Source of the DNA: Leptidea sinapis
Lineage: Eukaryota; Arthropoda; Insecta; Lepidoptera; Pieridae
NCBI RefSeq assembly: GCF_905404315.1
Contig: NC_066296.1
Location: forward strand, 11,222,001 to 11,286,000
Direction of reading: 5' to 3'
Length of the DNA stretch: 64,000 nt
Within the stretch, counting starts at the first letter, position 1; each line of letters starts with the position of its first letter. The position numbers were made by a program, and so were the translations under genes. Of the stretch, positions 10,403 through 22,143 are shown piece after piece. A model generated the notes under the pieces. The model worked only from the letters and a program-made list of their open reading frames with translations, was not told where the DNA came from and did no database searches.

Positions 10403-10905
10403 AAAGAACCTTTCCAGATCTCGTTTTCAGGGGACTCTGACTTTTATTTTTACTGAAACCCGTTCAGTAGCGTTTTAATTATTTTTTAATCTAATCACGT
10501 TTTATTTAATTGTGTAACACTCCCGTTAATCAAAGAAAATACTATGATCTTCATTTATTAGTATAAATAATATAATATTTTATGCAAGCAATAAACTAAA
10601 ATATCTCTTACATAATAATATTGATATCAACTCGCAAGTGCTGGTACTTCAACGTAAAGGGAAGCTTCTGTGAAAGATATTGCTTTTCCACTTGAATAAT
10701 TCTAATGAAGTGCTTCTAAGAAATATGATTTGAATGCGTTAGAGGCAAAGTTACCTCTTGCATTTATTAAAATATAATTAGTTGCAACGATGAAATGCAA
10801 TGCAAATTTTCTAGTTAATGTTAATTTATCTTTAAAGAATTATCGTCCTTCTACCCATTTATCAAGACCGTATTTCTCAGTAAAGCGTAGACCATTTTTG
10901 TTTAT
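10403..10905. other. Spacer, nothing recognised
   Basis: AT-rich non-coding sequence without repeat matches inside the window. Confidence 0.4.
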
Positions 10906-10910
10906 GATAA

Positions 10911-11112
10911 CAAGGGATGACACGAGTAGAATGATGAGCTGATGATAATTTCTGAGACATAAGATGTTGTCAGTAATTTTGCTACCTACAGCGCCTTTCA
11001 GACCGAATCACAATAATGCTTACACATTACTGCTTCACGGCACAAAAAGGCACCGTTGTGGTACTCATAATCTAGCCGACATCCTGTGCAAAGGAACATC
11101 CCACTGGTATAA
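10911..11112 (-). repeat. SINE-like repeat, copy D (internal deletion)
   Basis: An antisense copy that lacks the second hairpin region: GCTGATGATAATT jumps directly to TCTGAGACATAAGATG. Confidence 0.8.
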
Positions 11113-11454
11113 TCCAATCAAGCTAACATTTTTCTTTTCCCAGAGGTGAGGCCAAATGCTTATCAAGCAGAGGCCATATGTCGGACTCAGATTGAAATCC
11201 ATTGCCATAAAAGGAAAAATAACCCCTCTATGCTGGTAGCTTTTCCAGCCAAAACGAGTCGTAGGGCAATTTTATGGCTTTGTGATAAGAAGACCCGAAC
11301 CTCGGACCGTCAACAACTGAGTGAAAGGGGCATTGAGAGAAGATCATTAACGACCTAATATATTTATTGTCCAAGTCCAATATATCTATTGTCTCTTCAA
11401 ACAAGTCCATTGAACTTGTTTGAAGAGACATCGCGCTCGCCGGCGGAGTACGAT

Positions 11455-11520
11455 GTGTGAATGCATGTGTATTGTTTGAGTGAATATGTGCTTTTGTGTG
11501 AGTGTATGTGTGTGTTTACA
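11455..11520. repeat. Degenerate GT-rich microsatellite
   Basis: Interrupted TG/TGAGTG units, such as GTGTGAGTGTATGTGTGTG. Confidence 0.6.
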
Positions 11521-11549
11521 AGTGGGTATGTGGTGATACCGAAGAAAAG

Positions 11550-11815
11550 TTACATATCCCAAATGATTGCGAAACTGAAGTCGCAGTGGGCAGGGCACAT
11601 AGTTCGACGGACAGATGGCCGTTGGGGCATTAAAGTCCTCGAATGGCGACCAAATACCGGAAGACGTAGTGTTGGTACACAAGATTGACCGACGATCTGG
11701 TCAAGATCGCCGGAATACGTTGAGGGCAGCGCAGGACCGATAGTCGTGGAAATCTTTGGGGGAGGCCATTGTCCAGCAGTGGACGTCTTCCGTCTGATAA
11801 TGATGATGATGTGGT
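11550..11815 (+). mobile_element. RTE-type retrotransposon, 3' end
   Basis: It encodes KLKSQWAGHIVRRTDGRWG and EWRPNTGRRSVG, then breaks by stops and frameshift. It ends in the CAGCAGTGGACGTCTTCC block followed by (ATG)n, the usual terminus of this family. Confidence 0.8.
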
Positions 11816-12003
11816 GTTATCTTAGAATATCGAATAGATCAAAAGACACTTCTTTACGTATATACCATATAGATAAGGGAAGTACATTAAGGTTCTCGTA
11901 CACGAAAACTACACAGCTGAGAAAAGCCGCACTATAAAACTGAAGGATGATATTTTTGTTTGTGGATGATGATGATGGTATAAGGAGGCAAGAATCCGGT
12001 CAA

Positions 12004-12060
12004 TAGTTTTCAGAACAATCCCCGTGATAAATGTGGTAGAAGGCATTATCTACGCAACTC
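12004..12060 (-). mobile_element. Short fragment of non-LTR family D
   Basis: AATCCCCGTGATAAATGTGGTAGAAG matches the YHGE-encoding region of the copies at 3985-4020 and 17330-17360. Nothing else of the element remains. Confidence 0.5.
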
Positions 12061-12480
12061 AACTACGCGTTCATTTTATTTATCATTTTATCGGGAGCGT
12101 CTTTTCAAGTCACTTCATAACTCTTTTAATAGATACCACGCTACGTGAACGCTAAAGAAATGACGGAATTCAAATGAATGTTCACTTTATGTTTAGGCAT
12201 TTCATTTCCTTTTCATTCCGAGGTAGAGCATGTGGATTGAAAAGACCTGACCCGGGTTGCTCTTTTCACTAATAAATTGGTGCGACATTTTAATACAAAA
12301 ATAAAATGTACCTTTAAAATTGTAAATCTTAAAGCCTTTACAGAAATTATTCAAATTATTCTATTAATATCAGATATTATATATGTACTTTATTGTAGAG
12401 ATAACTCATGAATCAATTCATAGGTTGATTAAAAATAGATAGGTTAGGACTCTCATAATATTAAACTAGATTAAAAAAAT
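12061..12480. other. Spacer, nothing recognised
   Basis: Non-coding sequence; no match to the other repeats seen. Confidence 0.4.
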
Positions 12481-12483
12481 ATG

Positions 12484-12607
12484 AAGGACGCCGTAGCTAG
12501 TGAAATTATAGGGCAAATGAGACTTAACATCTTATGTCTCAAGGGCGTATCAATTACCATCAGTTGAACGTCCTGTTCGTCTAATCCCTTACTGTCATAA
12601 TAAAGCA
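12484..12607 (+). repeat. SINE-like repeat, copy E (truncated, internal deletion)
   Basis: It begins in the middle at GACGCCGTAGCTAGTGAAAT and jumps from TGTCTCAAG to GGCGTATCAATTACC, losing the second hairpin. Confidence 0.75.
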
Positions 12608-12889
12608 ATTTAATCAATATAATATTTTTTGTAATACGTATTATTATATTAGAAAAAATATAACTGAATTCAATAAAAGTTGTGACTTGAATTCATGCAA
12701 TTCAAGGAGTAAGAATAAACTGTACATGCCGTTTAATAGCTATAATAAAATTAGCAATTAGAGTAAAGGGCTCAATCACAGGTGTTGGTATTCCATTTTA
12801 CAAAAAATACCAGACAGTATACTGGGACTCTAACCTTGACTAGGCCTTTGACAAAGAATGCTTACTATAGTATAGTAGATTATATAGAC

Positions 12890-13190
12890 AGTATAATATT
12901 GATATAATAATAATATTGACACACTTTTCACACAAATTATCTTGCCCCAAGTTAAGCATATATAGCCTGTGTTATGGGTTACAAGACAATTATATATTTA
13001 ATACAATATACTTACTTAAACATACATAAATTCATATAAACATACATAAATTACATTTAAATATCCATGACTCGGAAACAAACATCCATATTCATCATAT
13101 CAATGCTTGCACCTACCGGGATTCGAACCCGGGACCTCTAGCTTAGTAGGTGGGATCGCTAACCACTCGTAGTATTGATGCATGGATCTG
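12890..13190 (-). repeat. tRNA-derived SINE
   Basis: The minus strand starts with a tRNA-like head: GAGTGGTTAGCGATCCC (A-box region) and CCCGGGTTCGAATCCCGG (a perfect B-box in a T-arm stem). It continues through a tRNA-unrelated body with GATGTTTGTTTCCGAGTC and ends at a (TAT/ATT)n tail near 12890-12915. The pol III boxes are intact, but no whole cloverleaf forms. Confidence 0.85.
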
Positions 13191-13220
13191 CGCAGGTCAC
13201 CTAAAAATTTATAATATTAC

Positions 13221-14122
13221 TAGCTGACCCGGCAAACGTTGTTTTGCGCGATAAATTATTTTAAGTGTTTTAACGTTTTTTCAGAGACTTACTTTTTAAA
13301 TGCGACAACCACGACCACGGAAAGGTTTTTTCATTTTTCGGGTTAGTATCATATAGCATAACACACTCACATAAAATATAGGTAAGAAATTTTTTAAAAG
13401 CGTTTCAGTAGATCCAGACATTATCATTATTAGAAAGTATTTTATTTATTGTGTTTATATTATTTTACAAATCCAACAAATTAAAAATCATGATAATCCG
13501 TCCAGCTATTCTCCAGATATAAGTGTTCCAATAACTGTCTAGTGTATGTAAATTGGAACTCCACGCCTGCTCCGTAGACGCTACGCATCACGCCGGGCGA
13601 AGCAGCAAATGCAGTTTCCACTGCCAGTGGCACACCGTTGGATCCATTAAACATGAAAATAAAAAAAATCATTAAAAATTATTTCATAAAATGCAATTAA
13701 AACTTAAACACTATGTATTTTAACATCGTGTCATGTTCCGTTATGTTCGCTTTCGGTCGAACGTGACCGAATATCCCCTCCGTGTCTATTAAAAGTAAAG
13801 ATCTCACCAACTATGTCACCGATACACAGATTCATAGCCAAGGGACGTTTGCCAGTGGTCTTCCATCGCTTGAGCCTGGCTGTAACACGCTGTTCTGCAC
13901 TACGCATTGCAGCACACTCGTTTCTTTTCTACTTACTTTACACTTCTTTTATATTTTGGATAATTCACACTATAGTTTGATAAATAATAGTGTAATTCTG
14001 GTGTGTAAGCTATATTATTGTAAAGTTTCATCAAAATCCATTCAGTAGTTTTTGCGTTAAAGATGTACAAACATACATCCAGACATACAAACTTGCACAT
14101 TATTAATATTAGTAGGATTATA
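13221..14122 (+). repeat. Long copy of the 'GCTGACCCGGCAAACGTTG' family
   Basis: It begins CTAGCTGACCCGGCAAACG and ends CATACATCCAGACATACAAA...TTAGTAGGAT, the same head and tail as 37634-37843 but with about 700 extra bases inside. The interior includes a small minus-strand ORF of unknown meaning (13672-13481). Confidence 0.7.
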
Positions 14123-14525
14123 TTATGTAGGCTATATTGTTATATGCTTAAAAGATGGGCTGGGTTCCAAAATATGTAAATGTAAGACTAAAAGCGGAAT
14201 AGAAGTCTTGTTGCAAGATTATTTTCCATTTGTTTTCTTAATATTTATGTACCCGTAGATCATGGCATCGTGAAGCTTACACGTAGCTTTCACACTACTA
14301 TGTGTTCCATAACAAAATATTAGCCGTTGGTTTTGAGATGTTTTAGAATGAATAGGTCAATGGGTAGATCCAACAACAGTTGTTGGGGTAACCCTTCACT
14401 TAGCCCAGATAATTAAAAAAACATTACACAACATAGGAATTTTATCGTCGCTCATAGGGAATGGAGAGCTATGCTATGCTTTGAGTTTCCATTCGAGATC
14501 GAATCAGAAATTAAGAGATCTATAA
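14123..14525. other. Spacer, nothing recognised
   Basis: Non-coding sequence. Confidence 0.4.
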
Positions 14526-14527
14526 TA

Positions 14528-14735
14528 GAACAAAGGTTACCAACATAGCCCTGATGGTTACGAAACTGAAGTGGCAGTGAGCAGGGCACATAGCTCGACG
14601 GACATAGAAGAAGATTGCCGGAATACGTTGGATGAGGGCAGCGCAGGACAGATCGTCATGGCGATCTTTGGGCGAGGCCTTTGTCCAGCAGTGGACGTCT
14701 TCCGGCCTTCCGGCTGAAATGATGATGATGTTGAA
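14528..14735 (+). mobile_element. RTE-type retrotransposon, 3' end
   Basis: ATGGTTACGAAACTGAAGTGG...GGGCACATAGCTCGACGG and the CAGCAGTGGACGTCTTCCGG terminus with (ATG)n identify the family. An internal segment (RWGRRVLEW region) is deleted. Confidence 0.8.
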
Positions 14736-15114
14736 CATAGAAGTTGCAATTATTTTGGGGAAAGTGGCCATACAATTCACATAATATTATATGACAAATA
14801 TTGGATACGAAACTTTATTGAGCGCTGAGAAGCTTCATTATTTTCTTTCTGACGATTGGTTTCTTGGTACATAATATCCTTTACAATGGATACGGCTCTT
14901 TTGAAATGATATTTTTGATTTGTTGCAAATGTTTACTTTGTTTTTAACCTTCTACTCTCGGCGGTCGTATCATTTATTGTTGAAGGTCTGAGTCAAGGTT
15001 TTAACCAATTTTCTGTACTCCCTTCAATCCTTGGTTTTACGGATAAACTTTTACAACTTTAAACAGTAAATCTTTACGATTACAATCAAATTCAATTTTA
15101 TCAATTTGTTTCAG

Positions 15115-15274
15115 CTTTGGACTCCCTTGAACATAATCCTCTTCAATCTGGTGTGCTCGGACTTCTCCGTGTCAGTGTTGGGGAATCCCCTGACATTGAT
15201 ATCAGCGCTTTTCCATCGTTGGATTTTTGGACGTACCATGTGCGTTGTCTATGGTTTCTTTATGGCACTGCTAG
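15115..15274 (+). CDS. c-opsin (pteropsin-like) exon: TM2, loop 1, start of TM3
   Basis: This exon encodes residues 1-53 of the visible protein, plus the first base of codon 54. It follows a polypyrimidine/TTTCAG acceptor and ends at GTAAGT. It begins LWTPLN, the usual start of TM2 in insect ciliary opsins. The conserved TM2 aspartate is D16. HRWIFG forms loop 1, and C43 is the TM3 cysteine expected to pair with C120 of loop 2. Y46 sits where vertebrate visual opsins carry the Glu113 counterion (CVVYGFF against the bovine CNLEGFF). The acceptor implies an upstream coding exon ending in phase 0 that carries the N-terminus and TM1. None is recognisable in 1-15114. Ciliary opsins are seven-helix retinal-binding receptors coupled to G proteins. 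I infer an extra-retinal (brain) light-sensing role from insect relatives. Confidence 0.93.
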
Positions 15275-16317
15275 GTAAGTAAAACATATCTGTAATCTAT
15301 AAAGATAAACTATTATTAGATTTTTTAATTTTTGTTTACAATAGATAAACTTAAACACTGCGATATTAAGCGATTTAGGGGCTCAATTCATAAGCCACTT
15401 TAAAACTTATTTTTCATAAGCACCATGTGCAGTTTCAAAGTTCAGTAATATAACTGCTTATAAAAATTATTTTTATCTGTGTGATACTGCCTTAAATAAA
15501 GAAAATATTAAAATTTTGTATAAAATAGCTGAAAATCTTTCCTGCTGTGTCTAAAGGACTAACAAAAACTATGTGAGACTTATATATAATATATTATTTA
15601 AGGCTATGAATATTTTCATGAGTATAACCCTATATTTATATAGAACTTGATCAAATTGAAGATTTATTTGTTTTCAATCTAAGCGGAGCTAATTTTATAT
15701 ACTCATACAACTGTCTTTATCTTTTTGTTACATTTTGTAATAAATTTCCTTATGAGGCTCTGTGGCGAAAGGGAGTTCAGTTAAAAGGGTACGTTAGGAA
15801 ATAGCGTTAATCCATCTGCAATTTTTCATGAAAGAAGAGACAAACATAAAAGAAATAACTCTGTAAGTGAGAGAAAAAGTCATTCGTCTAAACCATAGAC
15901 TTACAATATATTACCGTATAGACGTTCTGGCAGATCGACAATGTGTCACCAACTTTGATTTGTCATCGTGTGCGTTAGCTAGTAGTTTAGTATTATTTTA
16001 CTCTTTTGGTTTAAGTATTCAAAATAATAAGAAGCTAATGCCCAGCGTGGCTGACTATTTACGACTTGTCTATTGAAATCGGCTACAAACACAATAGATT
16101 CAGTTACCTTTTCTATCTCGCTCCATCTCCATTAGAGATATTCTTCTCTCTCGCTTTGTTTCTCTACACGTTAATATATTTTATGGTCTACAGGCAGCGC
16201 ATTTTCGTAATTGGTACCAGGCGACCATGAGTGAGTAGTAGAAAGTGCAGAGACTGTTTCAGGTAGTAGAAAGCTACGCTTATTTAGAAATTTCGACTAT
16301 ATTTCATTAATACATAA
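15275..16317. other. Intron 1 of c-opsin, first 1 kb
   Basis: No repeat or gene recognised. Small ORFs here (for example 15867-16076) show no family resemblance. Confidence 0.5.
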
Positions 16318-16440
16318 CACGGTGCATCTTTAGTGTGCGTGACAAGCTACATCTTACACCCGCAATTTGTATGTCACTTTGTATCAGTGTGCGTGCATTG
16401 CTCAGAATAGAGGTTAACAGTCAACCTCAAGGTTAAAATT
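16318..16440 (-). repeat. MITE-like repeat M2, copy 2 (partial)
   Basis: The complement of CTTGTCACGCACACTAAAG and the AGGTTAACAGTCAACCTCAA block are present; the ends are missing. Confidence 0.65.
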
Positions 16441-16980
16441 CAAATGTTTTCTTAACTCAAACTTTCAACAATTCCTGTTGTTATTTCTGGATAAGAAACG
16501 AGTAAATTAAGATTACTTCCCTCACATAGATTAAAATCCAAATTCTAAATAAATCTCTTTCATAATAAATCTTATTTCATGAACAAGCTATATTTGCGAG
16601 TAATTAAAATAGGAACTCGACACTGTGCTCGTAATTAACGGCTGATTCCTGTTCTCCTAATAATCATGAAATTCGCAATTACGTAGCAAAATAAAATAAC
16701 TAAGCTACCAACAATAATTTAGAATCATTTTATATTTATTTTAAAAGATTTGAGCTTTAATCACTCTTAATTAAATATAATAATATTGATAATTATGAAT
16801 TAAACAATAAGCAAAATGGTCAGATTGTAAGTAGAGGTGTTTAGTAGATTTATTTAGTGTGTGTGGATTGATGCATCTACTATACCATGACCTACTATTT
16901 ATTGTTGATACAGTAATGGTCGGCCGTGACTGTACTCAATAACTTTCTTTTTTACGTATAATTATACATTTTTTTACTAA
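16441..16980. other. Intron 1, no feature recognised
   Basis: AT-rich non-coding sequence. Confidence 0.4.
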
Positions 16981-16984
16981 TGTA

Positions 16985-19900
16985 CAGCGTTGAGTATTTT
17001 ATTTTTTATGGAATAGGAGGACAAACGAGCGTACGAGTCACCTGGTGTTAAGTGATGACCGCCGCCCACAATCTCTTGCAACACCAGAGGAATCACAGGA
17101 GCGTTGCCAGCCCTTAAGGAAGGAGTACGCGCTTTTTTTGAAGTCCCGGAAACACCGCACAAGGAAGCTCATTGCACAGCTTTGAATAACGTGGAAGAAA
17201 GCTCCTTGAAAACCGCACTGTGGAGGACCGCCAAACATCCAGATGGTGGGGATGATATCCTTACTAGTGGCATGTCGTGCAAAGGTGGAATTCGGCGGCA
17301 GGAATCAGGTTAAACAGCTCTTCGGAACACTCCCCGTGATAAATGCGGTAGAAGACACACAATGTAGCGACATTTCTACGCAACGCCAAGTGATCCAGCC
17401 GTTCACAGAGCACTGGGTCCCTGACAATTCGAGTTACTTTATGTTGCACGCGGTCGAATGAATCGAGCTGATACTGGGGTGCGCCAGACCAGAAATGACA
17501 GCAATACTCCATGTGTGGCCGGACCTGCGCTTTGTATGCGCTTTGTAGAGCGTTAGAATGTGGGCCGGCTTGAAGTATTGCCGTGCTCTATAAATGACGC
17601 ACAGCTTCTTCGAAGCCTATTCAGCTTTGCCCTCCAGATGGCCACGGAGTTGACAATCGCTCGAGATTTCAAGACCCAGTATTCCGATACAAGGCGAGGC
17701 TTTAAGGGAAGTGATGTCGAAGAGCGGTTATACGGCAAATGGGTTATTTTAGTGGTAAACACGCAAACTTGAGTCGTCTGGGGGTTAAATTGGACAAGGT
17801 TCAATTTACCCTATTCCACGACCTTCTCAAGAGAGGACTTGATAGAAGACACAAGTTTCTCCCGGCACTGGTCAACGATTTCCCGAGAGAGACCTGCATG
17901 GCCCGTGTATACGGCATCACCAGGGCTGTCGTCTGCATAGCAATGTATGTTGGAGGTGTCCAACATATTATTGATATGCAGAAGAAACAGCGTGGGAGAT
18001 AGCACACAGCCTTGGGACACTCCAGCGTTCACGGGCTTCGGGTTCGAGCAATAACCGTCGACAACGACCTGTATGCTGCGCCCAGTGAGAAAGCTGGAGG
18101 TCTACTTGCATAAGCTCTCGGGAAGCCCAAACGATGGAAGTTTTGAGAGTGCCTTGTGCCATACACGATCAAAGGCCTTCGCTATATCCAGGCTAACTGC
18201 CAGGCTTTCCCCCTTGCTTTCAATAGCCGCCGCCCATCTATGTGTTAGGTATATCAAAAGATCACCTGCCGACCGACCATGGTGAAAGCCGTACTGACAG
18301 TCGTTGATCAACTCATGACCCTCTAGGTATACCAATAGCTGGCGGCTAATTATGCTCTCCATGATTTTGGAGGGCAGGAAGGTAATAGCAATAGGCCTGT
18401 AGTTCGCCGGATCCGAACTGTCTCCTTTTTTTGGATTGGATGGACAAGGGCTGACTTCCATGAGTCAGGGTCTACACCTTTGGATTAAGAGTGTCGGAAT
18501 AAATGCGTTAGCACCGGCACCAACTCAGGGGCGCACGCTCTAAGCACGATTGGAGAAATGCCATCCGGCCCGCTCGACTCCCTGACGACCAACGACAATA
18601 GAGCTCGCCTAACAGTTTCCTGTCTGAACTGTACTTCAGGCATAGAGCTCTGACACCGCGAGATGGTCGGCGGTGTTTTTCCGTTGTCGTCAAGAGTCGA
18701 GTTAGAGGCAAAGAGAGCGCACAGGAGATCGGCTTTCTCTTTTGCCGCATACGGCAATAATAAATACGGCCTATGGGCCAGGGTGTCATTCCTCATGTGC
18801 AACGGCGGCAAGGACGGCTGGTTGAAGTTACCAAGAGCAGCTTTAGAAAAACGACCAGAACTTGCGTGTTCCAGTCGGGCAACTGGAAAGCTGTTCGCCG
18901 ATTTTGACGACGTGCGATCTCGATGATGATCGACTTCACACGGGCGATTTGTCGCTTAAAAAATCTGGAGGCACGGTTATATTTCCTCTTTAGAACATTG
19001 CTGTTCGGATCCTTTGAGCCCAACGCCGCAACCCAAGTTCGATACGCCTGTTTTTTGCAGTCAGATGCTGCTTTAACTGACGCATCGAACCAGTGCTGTG
19101 ATCTGCCACCGATTGGTACTACAGAGCTTGGTATAAAAATATCCATGCCCTGTAATATCACATCGGCTACGGCAACGGCGCAGGAACTAGGATCATTCGA
19201 AGGGAAACAAACCTTGCCCCAAGGGTAGGATGCAAAAAAGGAACGCATCCTATCCCAATCTGCTGACTTGTAGTGCCAAACGCGGCGGGTCGCTGGTGGT
19301 CTGCGACGTTGTTGTCGGATAGGCTCTACACTCCTGACCAGGCAATGGTCGGACGTTCCGAAAGGGGCGTAGACAGAGACCTGATAACTTTCGGGATGTA
19401 TAGTCAGCAGAAGATCCAATAAGGACGGCATGTGGCTATCCATATCCGGGAGCCGCGTTAGCGACTCAACCAATTGGGACAGACCATACGCCAATGCAAA
19501 ACTATGCACAGATCGCCCTGCGTAGTCTGTGGTACGTGATCCAAGCCATTCGGCATTGTGCCCATTGAAATCACCCAAGACTACGATTTCGGCGGAGGGG
19601 ATCTGTGCAAGTACGTCGTCAATTGCCGCTTGAACGCAGCCCATGAGATGATCGGTTTCTGCGTTACCACTATGGGACCTGTAGGCACACGCATAGATGC
19701 GGACGCGATCGTCTAAATCTACTTGGAGCCAGCGAGTAGACAGATCCCTACCCTCAGTACATACATACCCCGGTATGAGGCAAAAAATCATGTTCAATTT
19801 TGTACCCGGGGTACGTTAAATATGACGTATCGCTGGTTGGGTTGAGGTTAGGTTGAGATATCTGCGTCCCCGTAAGGAAACACAAGGCCGGCTGCGCCGT

Positions 19901-20185
19901 CTCAAGGTGGTGGTGGACGGCGTTTAAATTGGAGTGAATTCCCCTGATGTTACAAAAGTCCACATTAAGCGTGGAGCGGGGTACCGTGGTGTTGCTGCCC
20001 TGTTTGTCCTTAGATATGCGCGGTAGTGTGCCCTCCCAAGAATACGATAGGCAGCCCGAGGTAGAATGCTCTGGGAGGGATTCTCTGGCTCTGATAGAGC
20101 CGGTACCCTCCTGTGGTACATATATGTAGATTAAGATTCTATTTTTGTTGTTTGGTTGAGTTCTCGTTACTGGCTTCGTCATGCT
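16985..20185 (-). pseudogene. Family D non-LTR retrotransposon, ORF2 relic
   Basis: This is the longest copy of the family. Reading right to left, an N-terminal piece (20182-19756) has LNVDFCNIRGIHSNLN at the start of an APE-type endonuclease. After a frameshift, a 334-codon frame (19797-18793) has VVLGDFNGHNAEWLG and GTSDHCLV, the endonuclease catalytic motifs. RT follows with DGISPIVLRACAPE (18811-18485), then NYRPIAITFLPSKIMES, CQYGFHHGRSAGD and SLDIAKAFDRVWH, which carries the first catalytic Asp (18461-18102). Next come VSQGCVLSP and CYADDSPGD (18032-17811), where YADD holds the catalytic pair, and finally the thumb and tail to about 17000. At least five frame breaks make it inactive. 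No ORF1 is seen, so it is 5'-truncated. I infer a jockey-group clade; the exact clade needs a tree. Confidence 0.85.
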
Positions 20186-20445
20186 CGTTTAAATGTCACT
20201 ACTTGCGGCGGCGACATGGGACGGGTCGTCCCCTTCCCTAAAATATGGTCGTGGGAGGCGATGGCTGGCTCATGCGTCATGCTCGTGAACGCGCGGTGCT
20301 TATATATATTATTATATATAGAAATATATGGGATATTATGTATAATCGCTCACAGATTACCTTTATTTACTTACGATGTGTGTGTATAATAATTTTTGTT
20401 ATGTATTAATTTTCATTTACTTTTTTGACTTACTCGTGTAAGGCA
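20186..20445. other. Intron 1 spacer
   Basis: GC-rich 5' remnant of the neighbouring element may extend to about 20290; the rest is AT-rich. Confidence 0.4.
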
Positions 20446-20449
20446 TTGA

Positions 20450-20670
20450 CTATTTGAAGTATGAGTATATTTGTTGCATCACTTTACATATTATATTGTA
20501 TTTGAAAGGATTTGTAAAACGATAAAAATGTAAATCTTGATTTAAAAGAGTGGCAATGAGTTTCTTACTACTTCTTCTCATTAATTCAACCCTTTTTTTT
20601 GACTTTCGTAAGTGACGTACATGATTAAAGTGAGTTTGATTTGATTTTAAAAACTTGGTAATTATGAAGC
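20450..20670 (+). repeat. LINE-tail/SINE-like repeat, family S copy 1
   Basis: It holds GAGTATATTTGTTGCATCAC, AAAGAGTGGCAATGAGTTTC and an end AAAGTGAGTTTGATTTGATTTT, shared with 44390-44560 and 48836-49070. It is probably the 3' UTR of a LINE; no protein remains. Confidence 0.65.
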
Positions 20671-20814
20671 GGTAATGTAAAATCTGTTTGCACAAATACG
20701 ATCTTATTCCTTATGATTTTAAACAAGTTAGATATTTTACTCTTTTACCCCTGCACCGTCTTGCTACCTACCTACTACAAATAAGGAACAGTTGTAGAAG
20801 GTATGTATCTATGT

Positions 20815-21270
20815 AATCATTCAGAAATACGTTTTGGTTACATTTTTAGGGTTCCGCAGCCAAATCGTAAAAAACTGAACCCTTATCGTTACGTCATGTC
20901 TGTCTGTCTATCCGTGTATGCCACAGCCACTTTTTTCCAAAACTGTAACAACTATACTGTTGAAACTTGAAGCGCATTAAAATTTTCACACAAAAATTGA
21001 AAAGAAAAATTTTTTGGAACTTCCCCATACTTAGAACTGAAACTCTTAATTTTTTTTAATCAAACCCATACGTGTGGGATATTTATGGATAGGTCTTCAA
21101 AAATGATATAAAGGTTTCTAATTTCATTTTTTTCCAAACTGATTAGTTTGCGCGAGAGACACTTCTAAAGTGGTAAAATGTGTATCCCCCCCTGTAACTT
21201 CTAAAATAAGAGAATGATAAAACTAAGAAAATATATGATGTACATTTGAGATCTCATTTGCACTGTATAA
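20815..21270 (-). repeat. 'GTGCGAGTCGGACTCGCCC' family, antisense copy
   Basis: It starts with the complement of the family tail (GGGTTCCGCAGCC) and runs to ATTTGCACTGTATAATTTTG. The uninterrupted GTGGGATATTTATGGATAGG block shows the state without the palindrome found at 5744-5782. Confidence 0.75.
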
Positions 21271-21399
21271 TTTTGACCAAAGATTATTTGCCTTTTCCAT
21301 TTAATTTCCATTTCCAAAGAAAAAAAATTATCAAAACTGAGTCAGGGGGATGTAAGGAGAGAAATAGAACAAGTTCCGATTGTTTTGGAATTATTTGTT

Positions 21400-21560
21400 T
21401 CTCTGTCTGTTTGTCTGTTTGTGCGGGCTAATCTCTGAAACTACTGGACCAATTTAATTGAAATCTGGCATAATGATACCTTATATCCAAGGTCTATCTT
21501 AAATACTTTTCATACCGTAAAATTAAAAGGTTCCCGTGGGACGGTTAAAAACCTATTATT
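21400..21560. repeat. Probable MITE fragment
   Basis: GCGGGCTAATCTCTGAAACTACTGGACC followed by AAGGTTCCCGTGGGACGG resembles a motif pair frequent in lepidopteran repeats. There is only one copy in this window, so the limits are uncertain. Confidence 0.35.
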
Positions 21561-22139
21561 AGATCCTTATACACACTTGGTACACAACAACATATACATA
21601 AACTTAATAAAATTTGGCATGTTGATACCTTATATTGCCGGGCAATATACTGGGTGGCCGAGAAGTTGAAGTCCAAATCTAAATTGAATTTGGCTCATTT
21701 TATTAGCCAATGTTCTCGGAAGTTTTTAAAAATAATTAGAAGCCATAGGCTCCCCATTTTTTTTGTGATACCTTGAACATTTCCATGAATTTAGCTGGAG
21801 CAGTTATCTTGAACTTACAACTCAATTCTAAACAAGTTCCAGCATTGTCTAAACTATTGTTGCGTAGCAACCTTTTGAAGTATATGACGAGAGTTGACAA
21901 ACTTCAAGACATTGTTAATTTCAACAGCTAGTTAATTTAAAAAGTGAACGCAAACAAAGACTCGTTCCTATAAGCGGAGTATTATTTCCAATCCCTGACC
22001 CACTCCCATGTCACTATTCATAGTTTCTTATGTGGTTATTGCAACTGTAGTTAATAATTATCAACAATAAAATTAACTAAAAGTGTTCAAAAAAATTGGA
22101 AAAAAGTCCTAGACCACAACTAAGTGAAAAAAGCGGATA
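21561..22139. other. Intron 1, no feature recognised
   Basis: Non-coding sequence. Confidence 0.4.
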
Positions 22140-22143
22140 TAAT

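Noticed and set aside
16985..20185. Active retrotransposon
   Set aside because: At least five frame breaks and no ORF1.
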